Assembly (NCBI RefSeq): GCF_963678635.1
Contig: NC_087062.1
Coordinates: 27,364,833 to 27,428,832, forward strand
DNA from: Symsagittifera roscoffensis
Lineage: Eukaryota > Xenacoelomorpha > Acoela > Convolutidae
DNA length: 64,000 nucleotides
Reading direction: 5' to 3'
Positions 46,501-55,192 of this stretch are shown in pieces; positions within the stretch are counted from its first letter, which is position 1; every line of letters starts with the position of its first letter. The notes under the pieces were generated by a model. That model had not been told where the DNA came from. It was given only the letters and a program-made list of their open reading frames with translations, and ran no database searches. The translations under genes were made by a program, and so were the position numbers.

Positions 46501-49500
46501 TTGAACAGTCGTGTTTGGAGGCAAGATTCTCAACTCCTGAGAGTACTCTGACAGCCCCCAACAACAAGGCTAAAAATTCAACTTTAATTGAGAATTATAT
46601 ATTTCACTTTTTCGAAAACATAAAAACAAAAACGTCATATCTCGAAAACTACAAGGATTTGAGCAGTCATTTTTGAAGGCAAAACTGGCAGCCCCAGGGA
46701 GTACCGTGACAGCGTCCAACTACAGATTTGAAAACTTCGAATTTCAGATTAAGAAAATTTTCAGTTCTAAGTTTTCTGAAAAAAATCAGAAAACACGACA
46801 TATTTTCAAAACAACGAGAATTGGACCAGTCATAATTGGAGGCCCAATTCGTAACCCATGCAGAAAACCTAACAGCATAACAGTATTGAGCTTCTATTTT
46901 GAAAACTCTGAAGTCAACAGTGAGTCCAGACTGAAAAAAAATGTTATCCATTGCATTATACGATTTATCTCAACGTGAAAAAATTCTTTTGTTAAACATG
47001 CAAAAAAGATACAATAAAAACCTTAAACATGGCGAGATAGTGAAGCCTGCAATTAAATATCTGACTAGCGCATGACTTCCACCTACGAGGCTTCAAAAAA
47101 CAGATCGTTGAAAGTAAAAAAGCCTCATAAAACATGTACTAAAACAGCCATATATTTATTGCAACCGAGAAGATAAACTGGTCTCATTAATCAAAGATTT
47201 CTATTTCAAAAAGAGTCATATCTCGAAAAACGAAAAAATTTAAGCAGATAAGTCAGAGGGCAGACCTGCTACCTTATATTATTTTCTGACAGCACCCCGC
47301 GATAGAGTTAAAAATTTCAATTTCTATTAGTCTACCACAGGATTGAGAATTTCAAATCCGGTTAGTTTTTCATATCTAATTTTTTTGAAAAAACGAAAAA
47401 ATCATATAAAAACACAATATCTCTAAAATCAAAAGGATTCGAGCCGTCATACTTGGATGCACGCCAGGCTTGCAACCCCTGAGTGTACCCTGACAGCACC
47501 CCACTACAGGTTTGAGAATTTCAAGTTCGGTTAATTTATTTATAATTAAGTTTTTTGAAGAAAATAATGAAAAAATCATAAAGGCCATATCTGAAAAATC
47601 ATTTGGATTTGAGCAATCATGATTGGACGCCATATTTGCAACACCTGGGTGTACCCTGAGAGTATCCCACTACAGTTATGAAAAATTTATGTTTGGGTAG
47701 TTGTTTTTCATATAAAAAAATTAAAAAAGAAAAATCATAAAAACGCCATTTACGATTACTAACGCCAAAAACAAGTTAGACATGCGAAACAATATACGTT
47801 GAAAAAATTTAAACATGCAAACGCAAAATCTTCTGACACACGCCAACATAGGGAATTTTTTCATGTGTCACATGAAACGCAAATTAAATAATAGATAGAC
47901 CGATAGATAATAGACAGATTTAAGAAAGGAACCAAGAAGTTGGTTTGAGACATATGAAGCTCTAGAAAGAAGAAAATTATCAGTGTGCTGTCTGCTAGAA
48001 GCTCGATTTACAGAAAGCATATCAAAAAAATTTGGAGATGACGACCTTAAGTTTCAGATTTTCTGGTGAGGAAACTCAAAAGGCAAAAATGGTGTTGCAA
48101 AAGCCATGAAGGGTCGACTTACTGAAAACGCACTCGAAGTCAGTAGAATAAATGAAGGTATTATGCGCCTTAAACTTGTATTAGGGCAAATTGTAAGTAA
48201 TGATGTATCTGCATATGCATCACAGGCTGGTATAGATGATTCGAAAAAGAGGATTTTCATAACACGCTAGAAGACACTATATGTGTGATTTCGGAAAAAG
48301 AAGATTCTCATAACACGCTGGATGATACTATGTCATCTCTACCTGACTAAAAAAATATTTTCCTGTGTGGAGAACCAAATGAACGGACATAATGGAGGTG
48401 GGCGCCAGGAATTTGACGGCGAAATTGGCCTGTTTTGTTTTGGTTCAGAAGGTCAGACTTCTCAATTTCTGCCTGTTACAAAATCTAGCCGTCCTTAACA
48501 CTTTCTTTAAAAAAAAACGCCGCGAAGATGGTTACTGAACGTTTAAGAGAGGAGAAAACTCACTCATATTAATTTCATTCTAACACGATCGTCGCAGAGA
48601 AGCTGTGTCAAAAATTTGAAGATTATCAAGGGCGGAGAATATAATACTCAGCACAAACTTAACTACCTTAAATTTCCTATTTGCCACCATAAGTCAAAAC
48701 CAAATCAGTACAAAAAAGGCAAAAGAAAGGAGCTGGAAAAAAATCAAATACAGGCCAGCTGGGAAAACTATAAATCAGCATTTCTAGAAGAAGCGAAAAA
48801 CGTATGTGGCTAAACACCCGGAAAACCAGCGAGAAAAAGAAGAACATGTTGGTGGAGCAAAAAAATTGGCGAAAGAGTTGAAAAGAAAAAAATTTTGTTA
48901 AAAAGTGGCAGAGGTCTGGAAAATAGGAAGACCGGGTGATATATATCGGAGGCAGAACACAGCCGTGAAACAGCTAGTTGCTGAAGCTGAAAAAGAATCC
49001 AGCCAGAAATGGTGTCGTGATCTCTCAAAAACCAGAATCGACATAAATTGTTCCGCCTTGCCAAGCAAAAGAAAATGATCAAAAGGATGCAGTTGGAGCG
49101 AAGCTCAATAAATGTGATGAAAAACTCTGAATTGTGATCAAGATGGTTACTGAAGATGGTTACTGAACGTTTAAGAGTGGAGAAAACTCACTCATATTAA
49201 TTTCATTCTAACACGATCGTCGCAGAGAAGCTGTGTCAAAATATTGAAGATTATCAAGGGCGGAGAATATAATACTCAGCACAAACTTAACTACCTTAAA
49301 TTTCCTATTTGCCACCATAAGTCAAAACCAAATCAGTACAAAAAAGGCAAAAGAAAGAAGCTGGAAAAAAATCAAATACAGGCCAGCTGGGAAAACTATA
49401 AATCAGCATTTCTAGAAGAAGCGAAAAACGTATGTGGCTAAACACCCGGAAAACCAGCGAGAAAAAGAAGAACATGTTGGTGGAGCAAAAAAATCGGCGA

Positions 49501-52500
49501 AAGAGTTGAAAAGAAAAAAATTTTGTTAAAAAGTGGCAGAGGTCTGGAAAATAGGAAGACCGGGTGATATATATCGGAGGCAGAACACAGCCGTGAAACA
49601 GCTAGTTGCTGAAGCTGAAAAAGAATCCAGCCAGAAATGGTGTCGTGATCTCTCAAAAACCAGAATCGACATAAATTGTTCCGCCTTGCCAAGCAAAAGA
49701 AAATGATCAAAAGGATGCAGTTGGAGCGAAGCTCAATAAATGTGATGAAAAACTCTGAATTGTGATCAAGATGGTTACTGAAGATGGTTACTGAACGTTT
49801 AAGAGTGGAGAAAACTCACTCATATTAATTTCATTCTAACACGATCGTCGCAGAGAAGCTGTGTCAAAAATTTGAAGATTATCAAGGGCGGAGAATATAA
49901 TACTCAGCACAAACTTAACTACCTTAAATTTCCTATTTGCCACCATAAGTCAAAACCAAATCAGTACAAAAAAGGCAAAAGAAAGAAGCTGGAAAAAAAT
50001 CAAATACAGGCCAGCTGGGAAAACTATAAATCAGCATTTCTAGAAGAAGCGAAAAACGTATGTGGCTAAACACCCGGAAAACCAGCGAGAAAAAGAAGAA
50101 CATGGTGGTGGAGCAAAAAAATCGGCGAAAGAGTTGAAAAGAAAAAAATTTTGTTAAAAAGTGGAAGAGGTCTGGAAAATAGGAAGACCGGGTGATATAT
50201 ATCGGAGGCAGAACACAGTCGTGAAACAGCTAGTTGCTGAAGCTGAAAAAGAATCCAGCCAGAAATGGTGTCGTGATCTCTCAAAAACCAGAATCGACAT
50301 AAATTGTTCCGCCTTGCCAAGCAAAAGAAAATGATCAAAAGGATGCAGTTGGAGCGAAGCTCAATAAATGTGATGAAAAACTCTGAATTGTGATCAAGAT
50401 GGTTACTGAAGATGGTTACTGAACGTTTAAGAGTGGAGAAAACTCACTCATATTAATTTCATTCTAACACGATCGTCGCAGAGAAGCTGTGTCAAAAATT
50501 TGAAGATTATCAAGGGCGGAGAATATAATACTCAGCACAAACTTAACTACCTTAAATTTCCTATTTGCCACCATAAGTCAAAACCAAATCAGTACAAAAA
50601 AGGCAAAAGAAAGAAGCTGGAAAAAAATCAAATACAGGCCAGCTGGGAAAACTATAAATCAGCATTTCTAGAAGAAGCGAAAAACGTATGTGACTAAACA
50701 CCCGGAAAACCAGCGAGAAAAAGAAGAACATGTTGGTGGAGCAAAAAAATCGGCGAAAGAGTTGAAAAGAAAAAAATTTTGTTAAAAAGTGGCAGAGGTC
50801 TGGAAAATAGGAAGACCGGGTGATATATATCGGAGGCAGAACACAGCCGTGAAACAGCTAGTTGCTGAAGCTGAAAAAGAATCCAGCCAGAAATGGTGTC
50901 GTGATCTCTCAAAAACCAGAATCGACATAAATTGTTCCGCCTTGCCAAGCAAAAGAAAATGATCAAAAGGATGCAGTTGGAGCGAAGCTCAATAAATGTG
51001 ATGAAAAACTCTGAATTGTGATCAAGATGGTTACTGAAGATGGTTACTGAACGTTTAAGAGTGGAGAAAACTCACTCATATTAATTTCATTCTAACACGA
51101 TCGTCGCAGAGAAGCTGTGTCAAAAATTTGAAGATTATCAAGGGCGGAGAATATAATACTCAGCACAAACTTAACTACCTTAAATTTCCTATTTGCCACC
51201 ATAAGTCAAAACCAAATCAGTACAAAAAAGGCAAAAGAAAGAAGCTGGAAAAAATCAAATACAGGCCAGCTGGGAAAACTATAAATCAGCATTTCTAGAA
51301 GAAGCGAAAAACGTATGTGGCTAAACACCCGGAAAACCAGCGAGAAAAAGAAGAACATGGTGGTGGAGCAAAAAAATCGGCGAAAGAGTTGAAAAGAAAA
51401 AAATTTTGTTAAAAAGTGGAAGAGGTCTGGAAAATAGGAAGACCGGGTGATATATATCGGAGGCAGAACACAGTCGTGAAACAGCTAGTTGCTGAAGCTG
51501 AAAAAGAATCCAGCCAGAAATGGTGTCGTGATCTCTCAAAAACCAGAATCGACATAAATTGTTCCGCCTTGCCAAGCAAAAGAAAATGATCAAAAGGATG
51601 CAGTTGGAGCGAAGCTCAATAAATGTGATGAAAAACTCTGAATTGTGATCAAGATGGTTACTGAAGATGGTTACTGAACGTTTAAGAGTGGAGAAAACTC
51701 ACTCATATTAATTTCATTCTAACACGATCGTCGCAGAGAAGCTGTGTCAAAAATTTGAAGATTATCAAGGGCGGAGAATATAATACTCAGCACAAACTTA
51801 ACTACCTTAAATTTCCTATTTGCCACCATAAGTCAAAACCAAATCAGTACAAAAAGGCAAAAGAAAGAAGCTGGAAAAAAATCAAATACAGGCCAGCTGG
51901 GAAAACTATAAATCAGCATTTCTAGAAGAAGCGAAAAACGTATGTGGCTAAACACCCGGAAAACCAGCGAGAAAAAGAAGAACATGGTGGTGGAGCAAAA
52001 AAATCGGCGAAAGAGTTGAAAAGAAAAAAATTTTGTTAAAAAGTGGAAGAGGTCAGGAAAATAGGAAGACCGGGTGATATATATCGGAGGCAGAACACAG
52101 TCGTGAAACAGCTAGTTGCTGAAGCTGAAAAAGAATCCAGCCAGAAATGGTGTCGTGATCTCTCAAAAACCAGAATCGACATAAATTATTCCGCCTTGCC
52201 AAGCAAAAGAAAATGATCAAAAGGATGCAGTTGGAGCGAAGCTCAATAAATGTGATGAAAAACTCTGACTTGTGATCAAGATGTTCTCTCGCAGTGGCGA
52301 TGCTACTTCCAAAATCTTTTTAATAAAAAAATCCATTTGAAACGGAAGATTTCCTCCCAGTGGCTGGTCCATTGGAGGAGTTTGTTATGCAGTAAGTGAC
52401 ACTTGCACTAAGAGAGATGAAAAATAGTAAAAGCCCAGGACTAATTTCGGATAAAATTTGCCACGCCACTTAACCCATCCTTTTTAATAATAGAGTACTG

Positions 52501-55192
52501 TAAGAAGAGGTTACAAGAAACTCGTTCCATGGTACCATTGGATATGCTGTATGCAAATGACCTTGTAATATCAGCTCAAACGGAATTCCAGTCTATTGAG
52601 AAGTTTCATACTTGGAACAAAGCTTTGCAAAAACGCGGTTTGAAAATCATCGTGGACAAGACAAAGCATTTTATTTCCGGCCAAAAGTCTGTTACTCGAA
52701 AAACCGGAAACAATCGATGCATTCGTTGTTTGACCTGGAAAATACCTAAATACTAATTATGTTTGTCCAAGACGCAATAATCCTCCCAATTATCACAAAT
52801 CAGAATGCTACTCTACGAATTAATCAATTTGAAACCCTAAGTACTGTCAAAGAATTCTGCTATCTGGGTGATATGATTGACTTTGAAAGTGACGCAATAC
52901 GTGCATCCTCGGTCAGAACAGCAGCTTTTTGGACGAAATGGCGGCAAATTGCGTCTCTACTGCTGAATTAAATATTGACTTCATTACAAGGTGCCACATC
53001 CATCTATTGAGCTTGTCTCCGGCCAGTTCCGATGTACTGCTCTGATACCTGGCCGCAGGCCAAACCAATGTCTAGCTCTCTTAAGAGTGCTAATGTGATA
53101 GCTCTGCGTAGGATTACCAGAGTCACTTATAACGACAGAGTTACCAACGATGCAATAATTAAAATGACAGGTCTGGAAAAGCTACAAGTGCGGTCTCGGA
53201 TACGATTGTACGGCCATGTTCACCGATGAGAAAATGACCATGCGCTAAAATCAACAGACCATGTTTCATTCCCAGGGAAAAGATAAGCAGGAAGGCATAA
53301 AAAACGCTGGATCGACTGTGTTGAACGAGACCTTCGGTCTCAAATCCAAACTGTCATGATCGAATGGCATGGGAAAACGTTTCAGCCTACATTTGCTACC
53401 TTGAATGCTATTGAGAATGACCTCATCTGAACCATTGCTTACGCGGTTTCCAGATGTCCAGCCCCGCCATAAGGGGAAAACGGACAAATAAACGCTTTAG
53501 TAGTAGTTTAATCTTCGAAAACAAAATCATCAAGACTATAAGAGAAAATCGCTTCGTTCTTTTGAACTTGTACTAAAAAAACTCTGTACTAATGTCAGAT
53601 ACCTTGGTTTTGTATCCTTGCCATACATGTAACATCTTCAACCTGCTATCTAAACTGTTTCCACTTGAATCCACCTCTTGAGAGGCCAGCCTCGAATTCC
53701 AGACTAACAAATAGCCACCTCCAGATGCAATTGCCAGCCAAGTTTTGGAAACAGGCGAAACATCCATGTCAAACACGGATCCTCCGATGGTAGTGATGAT
53801 CGAAATGTTCTTCATGCTAGAGATATCCCACATGCATAGATATCGGTCCATGCCATGGGTGAAAACCAGATCTTTATTTGCAGTTATGGACTGAATCGCT
53901 CTGTTATGGCCACCTTCAGATGACTCGTCTGCAACTTTGAAATCAACAAAAACTCTTCTGTCATTATTTACAGAGCCTTCTGAATTCACCAGTCCTTTTT
54001 CTAAATTAAATTTAATGTTCCAAGCTATGAGCTCCCCAGTTAAGGAGCTCGTGAGAACATTGGCTCTTTGCACCCAGTTCGCAATAAAGAACAATTTGCT
54101 ACTGCCATGTTCTGAGTCATTTCTCGGCTTTTTAGACCCCGGTTTTCCTGGAAGTCGTTTATAAAACAGGGACCTAGTTTCGTTAGATGTCAGGTCTCCC
54201 GATGTTTTCACGTGGTAAAACCGAAGTAGTCTGTCAGCCGAGGAACTGACTAGGTTTGGAATCCATGTCATTTGCAACTCCTCTTTTCTAAAAGCAATTT
54301 TACTTTTCTTAGCTGAAAATATGAACTTGTTTGCAATTTGATTGGATGATGTATTTTAAAAATATCCTGCAACTTTAAGGAATTTTGAACATGAGATTTT
54401 CATACGGAAACTCGCTATTTTTCACGTTCTCTTTTATCGTGGTAGTATCCCTGGCCTAATTGACTTCTAATGAAAGAACAGACCTCAGATCAGGGCACCA
54501 GCTTAGACTTTCAATTTTTTCGTCAGCAGATCTCAGCTTGCAGACTACGTCGAGATTTGCATGGCTTGTGTCAAATAGCACTAACATTCCCCCTTGGTAG
54601 CCAGCAGCCAATAGATGAGGATTTTGACATCCAGGTGCAAACTGCAGGCATGTTACTGCTCTGTTATCGCAACTTCTGTATTGAAAATTCCGATTTTCTA
54701 ATGAGAACAAAATAACTGCTCCTATAACAACAAATATTTTATCTAAAGTGATAAACTCACTTACTAGCTGTTAATTAAGAAAAATTAACCCTTGAAATCT
54801 CCAGATGCGGTAAACGAACGCTCAACTTCTTGTTTGTCCAATAATTTCCACGCTAAGGCCGATAACTTATGCTTGTGACAGCTATGCTGATACATCAACT
54901 TGACTTCGTTAATCTGAATATTCCACACTCTCAGGAACCCCTCTTCCCCTATTGTCGAAATGTAACCGACTGAGTTTCCCTCCGTAACTGCGGTTTTCGC
55001 ACATCTGATAGCAAGAACCTTATCTTTGTGCGCATCGAACTGTAGCAAGAACTTTAGTTGTTTTGGAAATTCTTTGAGAATTTCAAAAACTACAACTCTA
55101 TTTCGTGCAGCATAAGTGTAGATATTTTCAGAACAATCTGAGATCTGAGGATGATTCCAGTTAGTCGAAGGGGGAAAAACAAATTCATTCAT
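24787..55192 (-). CDS. GEMIN5: Gemin5 orthologue (SMN-complex WD40 protein), nine coding exons
   Basis: Gemin5 recognises the Sm site and cap of pre-snRNAs and delivers them to the SMN complex in the cytoplasm. Coding exons on the minus strand: 55192-54790, 54721-54484, 54287-53603, 40573-40340, 36217-35650, 35457-34741, 31537-31357, 31166-31043, 25518-24787. All have GT-AG ends, phases agree, and they sum to 1294 codons with stop. Residues 1 to about 730 are the twin WD40 propellers: NW near residue 12 matches human Trp14; VSGDEKG of human is ASGDFKG; WQGYKTKV, EGLVAFGTEDGKVGLYD, LYSCASDGKV and DLIYSGG all match. An acidic linker follows (exon 6), then the helical TPR-like dimerisation region (ACQYLLMLNRVHQAIKLM; CYLTLGDYERAARLL). 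Human is 1508 residues; here the last roughly 200, with the C-terminal RNA-binding region, are absent. Intron 3 is 13 kb and full of repeats. Confidence 0.95.
25580..25870. repeat. Two GCGAAGC-hairpin repeat fragments in Gemin5 intron 8
   Basis: CAGAGGCGAAGCGGAGCTTC at 25582 and CAGAGGCGAAGCTGCGCTTT at 25838 are short copies of the hairpin-plus-tail end of the SINE-like element. Further copies lie at 22730, 29732 and at the ends of the copies at 19612, 32797 and 36347. Confidence 0.55.
26430..28450 (+). repeat. Decayed tandem satellite in Gemin5 intron 8
   Basis: A motif recurs in order: GGGCGTAGCCGC(T)TATGCAGGGAAGA, a 15-25 base gap with CCA..TTTTT, ATTGAACT...ATCTCAGATTTGGCAGG, TAGTTTTCGAGAAAAGTC, a run of AAACGGTCAAAAA, and GGCCATAACTTTTTGTG. 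Examples are near 26500, 26775, 27405, 27590, 27895, 28050, 28215 and 28375. Spacing in the better part is about 150-190 bp. The copies are strongly diverged, so the array is old. Confidence 0.6.
28905..30384 (+). repeat. 1.5-kb duplicated segment, copy 2, in Gemin5 intron 8
   Basis: It is in the same order and orientation as 21827-23392: RepC (28905-29345), linker with CACACCTAACTCCATAGTTC, hairpin CAGAGGCGAAGTTGCACTTC at 29732, and RepB without left end (29926-30384). Small open frames inside it (for example 29165-29452) are not conserved in the other copy, so they are not genes. Confidence 0.7.
29926..30384 (+). mobile_element. RepB copy 5, left end missing
   Basis: It runs from CAATCTATGGAGCAGTAATA to TTTCGTATCGAAAGTCGGAAC. 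It shares its left truncation point with copy 4, which indicates that both derive from one larger unit. Confidence 0.7.
30490..30840 (+). repeat. RepC copy
   Basis: It shares with 21827-22260 the blocks CCCAATTTGAGAAAACTAGA, TCTGCTGGAAAATCTGAAA, TTTCGAAAGTAGAAGTCG and a poly-A-rich end before ATCACGACC. It lies in Gemin5 intron 8, immediately after the RepB copy. Confidence 0.5.
31043..31166 (-). CDS. GEMIN5: Gemin5 exon 8
   Basis: Acceptor GTTTTGTTAAG, 124 bases, donor GCTCAG|GTGAAA. It encodes DAVVIGTFRLPAGDPYLRKL, which aligns with human [20 protein letters not shown] of the dimerisation region. Confidence 0.9.
31357..31537 (-). CDS. GEMIN5: Gemin5 exon 7
   Basis: Acceptor AATGTTCCAG, 181 bases, donor GGAAA|GTGAGT. 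It encodes FKLWRKCVEALLDQ and ACQYLLMLNRVHQAIKLM, matching human VWLWAVEAFAKQ and ASHLLSIHKVYEAVELL. It was found by matching exon phases and family homology, since it has no long open frame. Confidence 0.9.
31621..32565 (+). repeat. RepA copy split by a RepC insertion
   Basis: The left part (31621-31784) begins TAGCCAGTTGCTTAGCAATTA. The right part (about 32270-32565) resumes with the RepA middle and ends ...CTCGACCCATTCCAATGA and GAATACAAAGTTC. A RepC copy (31785-32200, ATGAACGCAAGTAAACAT ... CAGCAAGACCTATA) separates them, so RepC inserted into an existing RepA. Confidence 0.6.
32797..33490 (-). mobile_element. tRNA-derived SINE-like composite element, copy 2
   Basis: The minus strand holds TTGGCCTGGAGATAAAAC (A-box-like) and, about 30 bases later, GGGGTTCGAGTCGTGGCC (a good B box), at about 33355-33286. 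A body of about 480 bp follows and ends in hairpin GCGAAGCTCTGCTTCGCGTC (32802-32821). It lies in Gemin5 intron 6, in the same orientation as the gene. Confidence 0.6.
33498..33612 (+). repeat. Two-unit tandem duplication, about 58-bp units
   Basis: TGATTGATCCCAGTGCCTCC (about 33502) and TGATTGATTCCGGTGCCTCC (about 33560) head two units. Each continues with GAGTAAAG/GAGCAAAG, a GCCACGTGTCATAACC-like block and TGGTTACCAACT. The units differ at several places. Confidence 0.6.
33704..34256 (+). repeat. RepA copy in Gemin5 intron 6
   Basis: It starts TAGCCAGTTACTGTGCAAG and ends ACCCGAATATAAAGTGCCTCC. It is followed directly by a MITE fragment. Confidence 0.7.
34262..34450. mobile_element. hAT-type MITE fragment
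   Basis: It carries the internal MITE blocks CTTCTGCGCAGCAGGCA, TATATTTGCGCCAAATGCGC, ATTTTAGGATCAGTTGGCC and AGTACCAAAGGG. Both terminal repeats are absent. Confidence 0.55.
34741..35457 (-). CDS. GEMIN5: Gemin5 exon 6
   Basis: Acceptor TGCCTGCTTAG, 717 bases, donor AAAG|GTACTT. It completes the last propeller blade (CAKFSLSDSDLIYSGG, human CVAWSPLDPDCIYSGA). It then encodes an acidic, Ser-rich linker without human-like sequence, and starts the helical region (DVLLLQGSVEQAIDVAIAKG, human [20 protein letters not shown]). Confidence 0.92.
35650..36217 (-). CDS. GEMIN5: Gemin5 exon 5
   Basis: Acceptor GTTATTTTAG, 568 bases, donor TCGG|GTAACT. It carries second-propeller blades: LYSCASDGKVFIHNPSAL (human LYSCGGEGIVLQHNPWKL), AISWSHDNLHLAVGNNNGTV, and FGHKKKIGKIQWSPHERQTL (human [20 protein letters not shown]). 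Confidence 0.95.
36347..37020 (-). mobile_element. tRNA-derived SINE-like composite element, copy 3
   Basis: The tRNA-like block (36890-36818, minus) has GTTGGCCTTGAGGTAACGAG as the A-box region and TGGGGTTGCGTCCCAGC as the B-box region. The body aligns in patches with copy 2 (GAAACTATAATA, AAAAATCCGTGATG, GAGCCGACAAACA). The 3' end is hairpin GCGAAGCTCCGGCTCGC (36353-36369). It lies in Gemin5 intron 4. Confidence 0.55.
37120..38040 (-). pseudogene. Non-LTR retrotransposon 3' fragment
   Basis: The minus strand encodes a decayed RT end: an ADET-type remnant of the YADD box near 38025; then DLGLEVHTNLKRDEHIAKKK and ARRIFNYLRDSISKNV (37869-37687), typical of the RT thumb of CR1/L2/Jockey-like elements; then YGHPAW-like remnants with an internal duplication (37620-37680). 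It ends in a (TAC)n tail at 37123-37143. Several frameshifts and stops are present. It lies in Gemin5 intron 4, same orientation as the gene. Confidence 0.6.
38041..38510. other. No feature seen (Gemin5 intron 4)
   Basis: Intronic sequence of mixed composition. It contains AGAGAAGGGGGAGGGCCTC but no recognised repeat or exon. Confidence 0.35.
38513..38880 (+). repeat. RepC copy in Gemin5 intron 4
   Basis: It runs from TAGTCAACAGACAGTTGGAA through CCACTTGAAAAAACTGGATC and TTTCGAAACTAGAAGTTAAT to ATCATCAAGACCTTTATAAG. Other copies lie at 21827, 28905, 30490, 31785 and 40965. Confidence 0.6.
39137..40056 (+). repeat. RepA copy split by a MITE
   Basis: RepA left end TAGCCGGTTACCATGCAAG is at 39147. 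After 39630 RepA resumes and ends GAATACAAAGTTCCTCCCC near 40050. The MITE at 39208-39630 interrupts it. Confidence 0.7.
39208..39630. mobile_element. Best-preserved hAT-type MITE with 8-bp target duplication
   Basis: 423 bp, starting CAGGGGCGCGGATCTAGG and ending AAATACGCCCCTG. Flanking 8-mers AAATCAGT (39200-39207) and AAACCAGT (39631-39638) differ at one position. CAGGGG-type termini with 8-bp duplications are hAT hallmarks. It is non-coding and depends on an unseen autonomous relative. Confidence 0.85.
40340..40573 (-). CDS. GEMIN5: Gemin5 exon 4
   Basis: Acceptor TTTCTTTTCAG, 234 bases (78 codons), donor GTTAAG|GTAAGC. It encodes VTVVCFHPSKEGLVAFGTED (human [20 protein letters not shown]) and a negatively charged loop before the next exon. 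Confidence 0.95.
40829..41170. repeat. MITE end fragment followed by a RepC fragment
   Basis: GCAGATCTAAGATCTTCTGGAGG near 40829 recalls the MITE left end. From about 40965 to 41165 RepC blocks follow (AACCCAATTTAAGAAAACTT, TCCACTTTCGAAAGTAGAAG, TTTTTGCGCTATTTCCGC). Confidence 0.4.
41305..47760 (+). repeat. 6.4-kb satellite with higher-order structure in Gemin5 intron 3
   Basis: Monomers of about 140-160 bp share GTCATATCTCGAAAACTGC, GAGCAGTC..TTGGAGGCAAGA, CAACTCCTGAGAGTACTCTGA and CCCCCAACTACAAGGTTA. Edge monomers are diverged. The core (about 41860-44330) is nearly identical and built on a 280-bp dimer: AACGTCATATCTGGAAAAC starts at 42361, 42641, 43345, 43625 and 43905. Larger units of 984 and 1264 bp are seen from TTGGAGGCAAGATTCGCAAC at about 41857, 42837 and 44101; they differ by one dimer. 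A separate patch of core-type sequence lies at 46200-46640. A non-satellite block is repeated at 44888-45090 and 47067-47280. Short open frames here are by-products of the repeat. Confidence 0.85.
47930..53515 (+). mobile_element. Non-LTR retrotransposon remnant with internal tandem amplification
   Basis: Decayed pieces of one plus-strand element lie in order. An APE-type endonuclease remnant (about 47940-48490) has CLLEARFTESISKKFG, RINEGIMRLKLVLGQIVSN and SAYASQAG. The linker between endonuclease and RT is present six times (48524-52282). RT remnants follow: ALREMKNSKSPG (about 52400), LYANDLVIS (YADD box, 52550), GLKIIVDKTKHFISG, EFCYLGDMID, RLYGHVHR and KKRWIDCVERDL. The RT fingers and palm start between about 52470 and 52500 are deleted. 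A TAGTAGTAG tail ends it near 53508. It lies in Gemin5 intron 3, antisense to the gene, and cannot be functional. Confidence 0.8.
48524..52282 (+). repeat. Six tandem 628-bp units derived from a retrotransposon ORF
   Basis: Units start at 48524, 49152, 49780, 50408, 51036 and 51663 with GAAGATGGTTACTGAACG. Units five and six are 627 bp or partial because of single-A losses. They are almost identical. Each contains WENYKSAFLEEAKNVC in one frame and NTAVKQLVAEAEKESSQKWC in another, both typical of the endonuclease-RT linker of non-LTR elements. The repeated small open frames on both strands (65 and 90 codons) follow from the repeat and are not genes. The last unit runs into the RT part. Confidence 0.92.
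53603..54287 (-). CDS. GEMIN5: Gemin5 exon 3
   Basis: Acceptor ATTGCTTTTAG, 685 bases, donor ACCAAG|GTATCT. It covers blades of the first propeller: TWIPNLVSSSADRLLRFY, FIANWVQRANVLTSSLTGEL, VFTHGMDRYLCMWDISSMKN and WLAIASGGGYLLVWN. It ends WQGYKTK, which joins VTVVCFHP across intron 3 exactly as human [15 protein letters not shown]. Confidence 0.95.
54484..54721 (-). CDS. GEMIN5: Gemin5 exon 2
   Basis: Acceptor TTGTTGTTATAG, 238 bases, donor CTGAG|GTCTGT. It encodes CLQFAPGCQNPHLLAAGYQG and KIESLSWCPDL (human CLTCSPHHEDLVAIGYKDG and EIHSIAWCPL). Confidence 0.95.
54790..55192 (-). CDS. GEMIN5: Gemin5 exon 1 with start codon
   Basis: ATG at 55192-55190, 403 bases, donor AAGG|GTTAAT. MNEFVFPPSTNW aligns with human PPSPNW, which includes Trp14, a residue known to contact the cap and snRNA. 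The adjacent human Tyr15 is Asn here. AARNRVVVFEI, HKLSALAWK and ASGDFKG complete the first blades. This ATG is preferred because the homology starts just behind it. Confidence 0.93.

Noticed and set aside
48616-51593. Repeated open frames of 65 codons (plus) and 90 codons (minus) in each 628-bp unit, looking like a conserved gene family
   Set aside because: They recur only because the DNA unit is repeated. The plus frame is a slice of a retrotransposon linker that continues in other frames, and the minus frame is its antisense shadow. No start context, splice sites or selection signal is seen.
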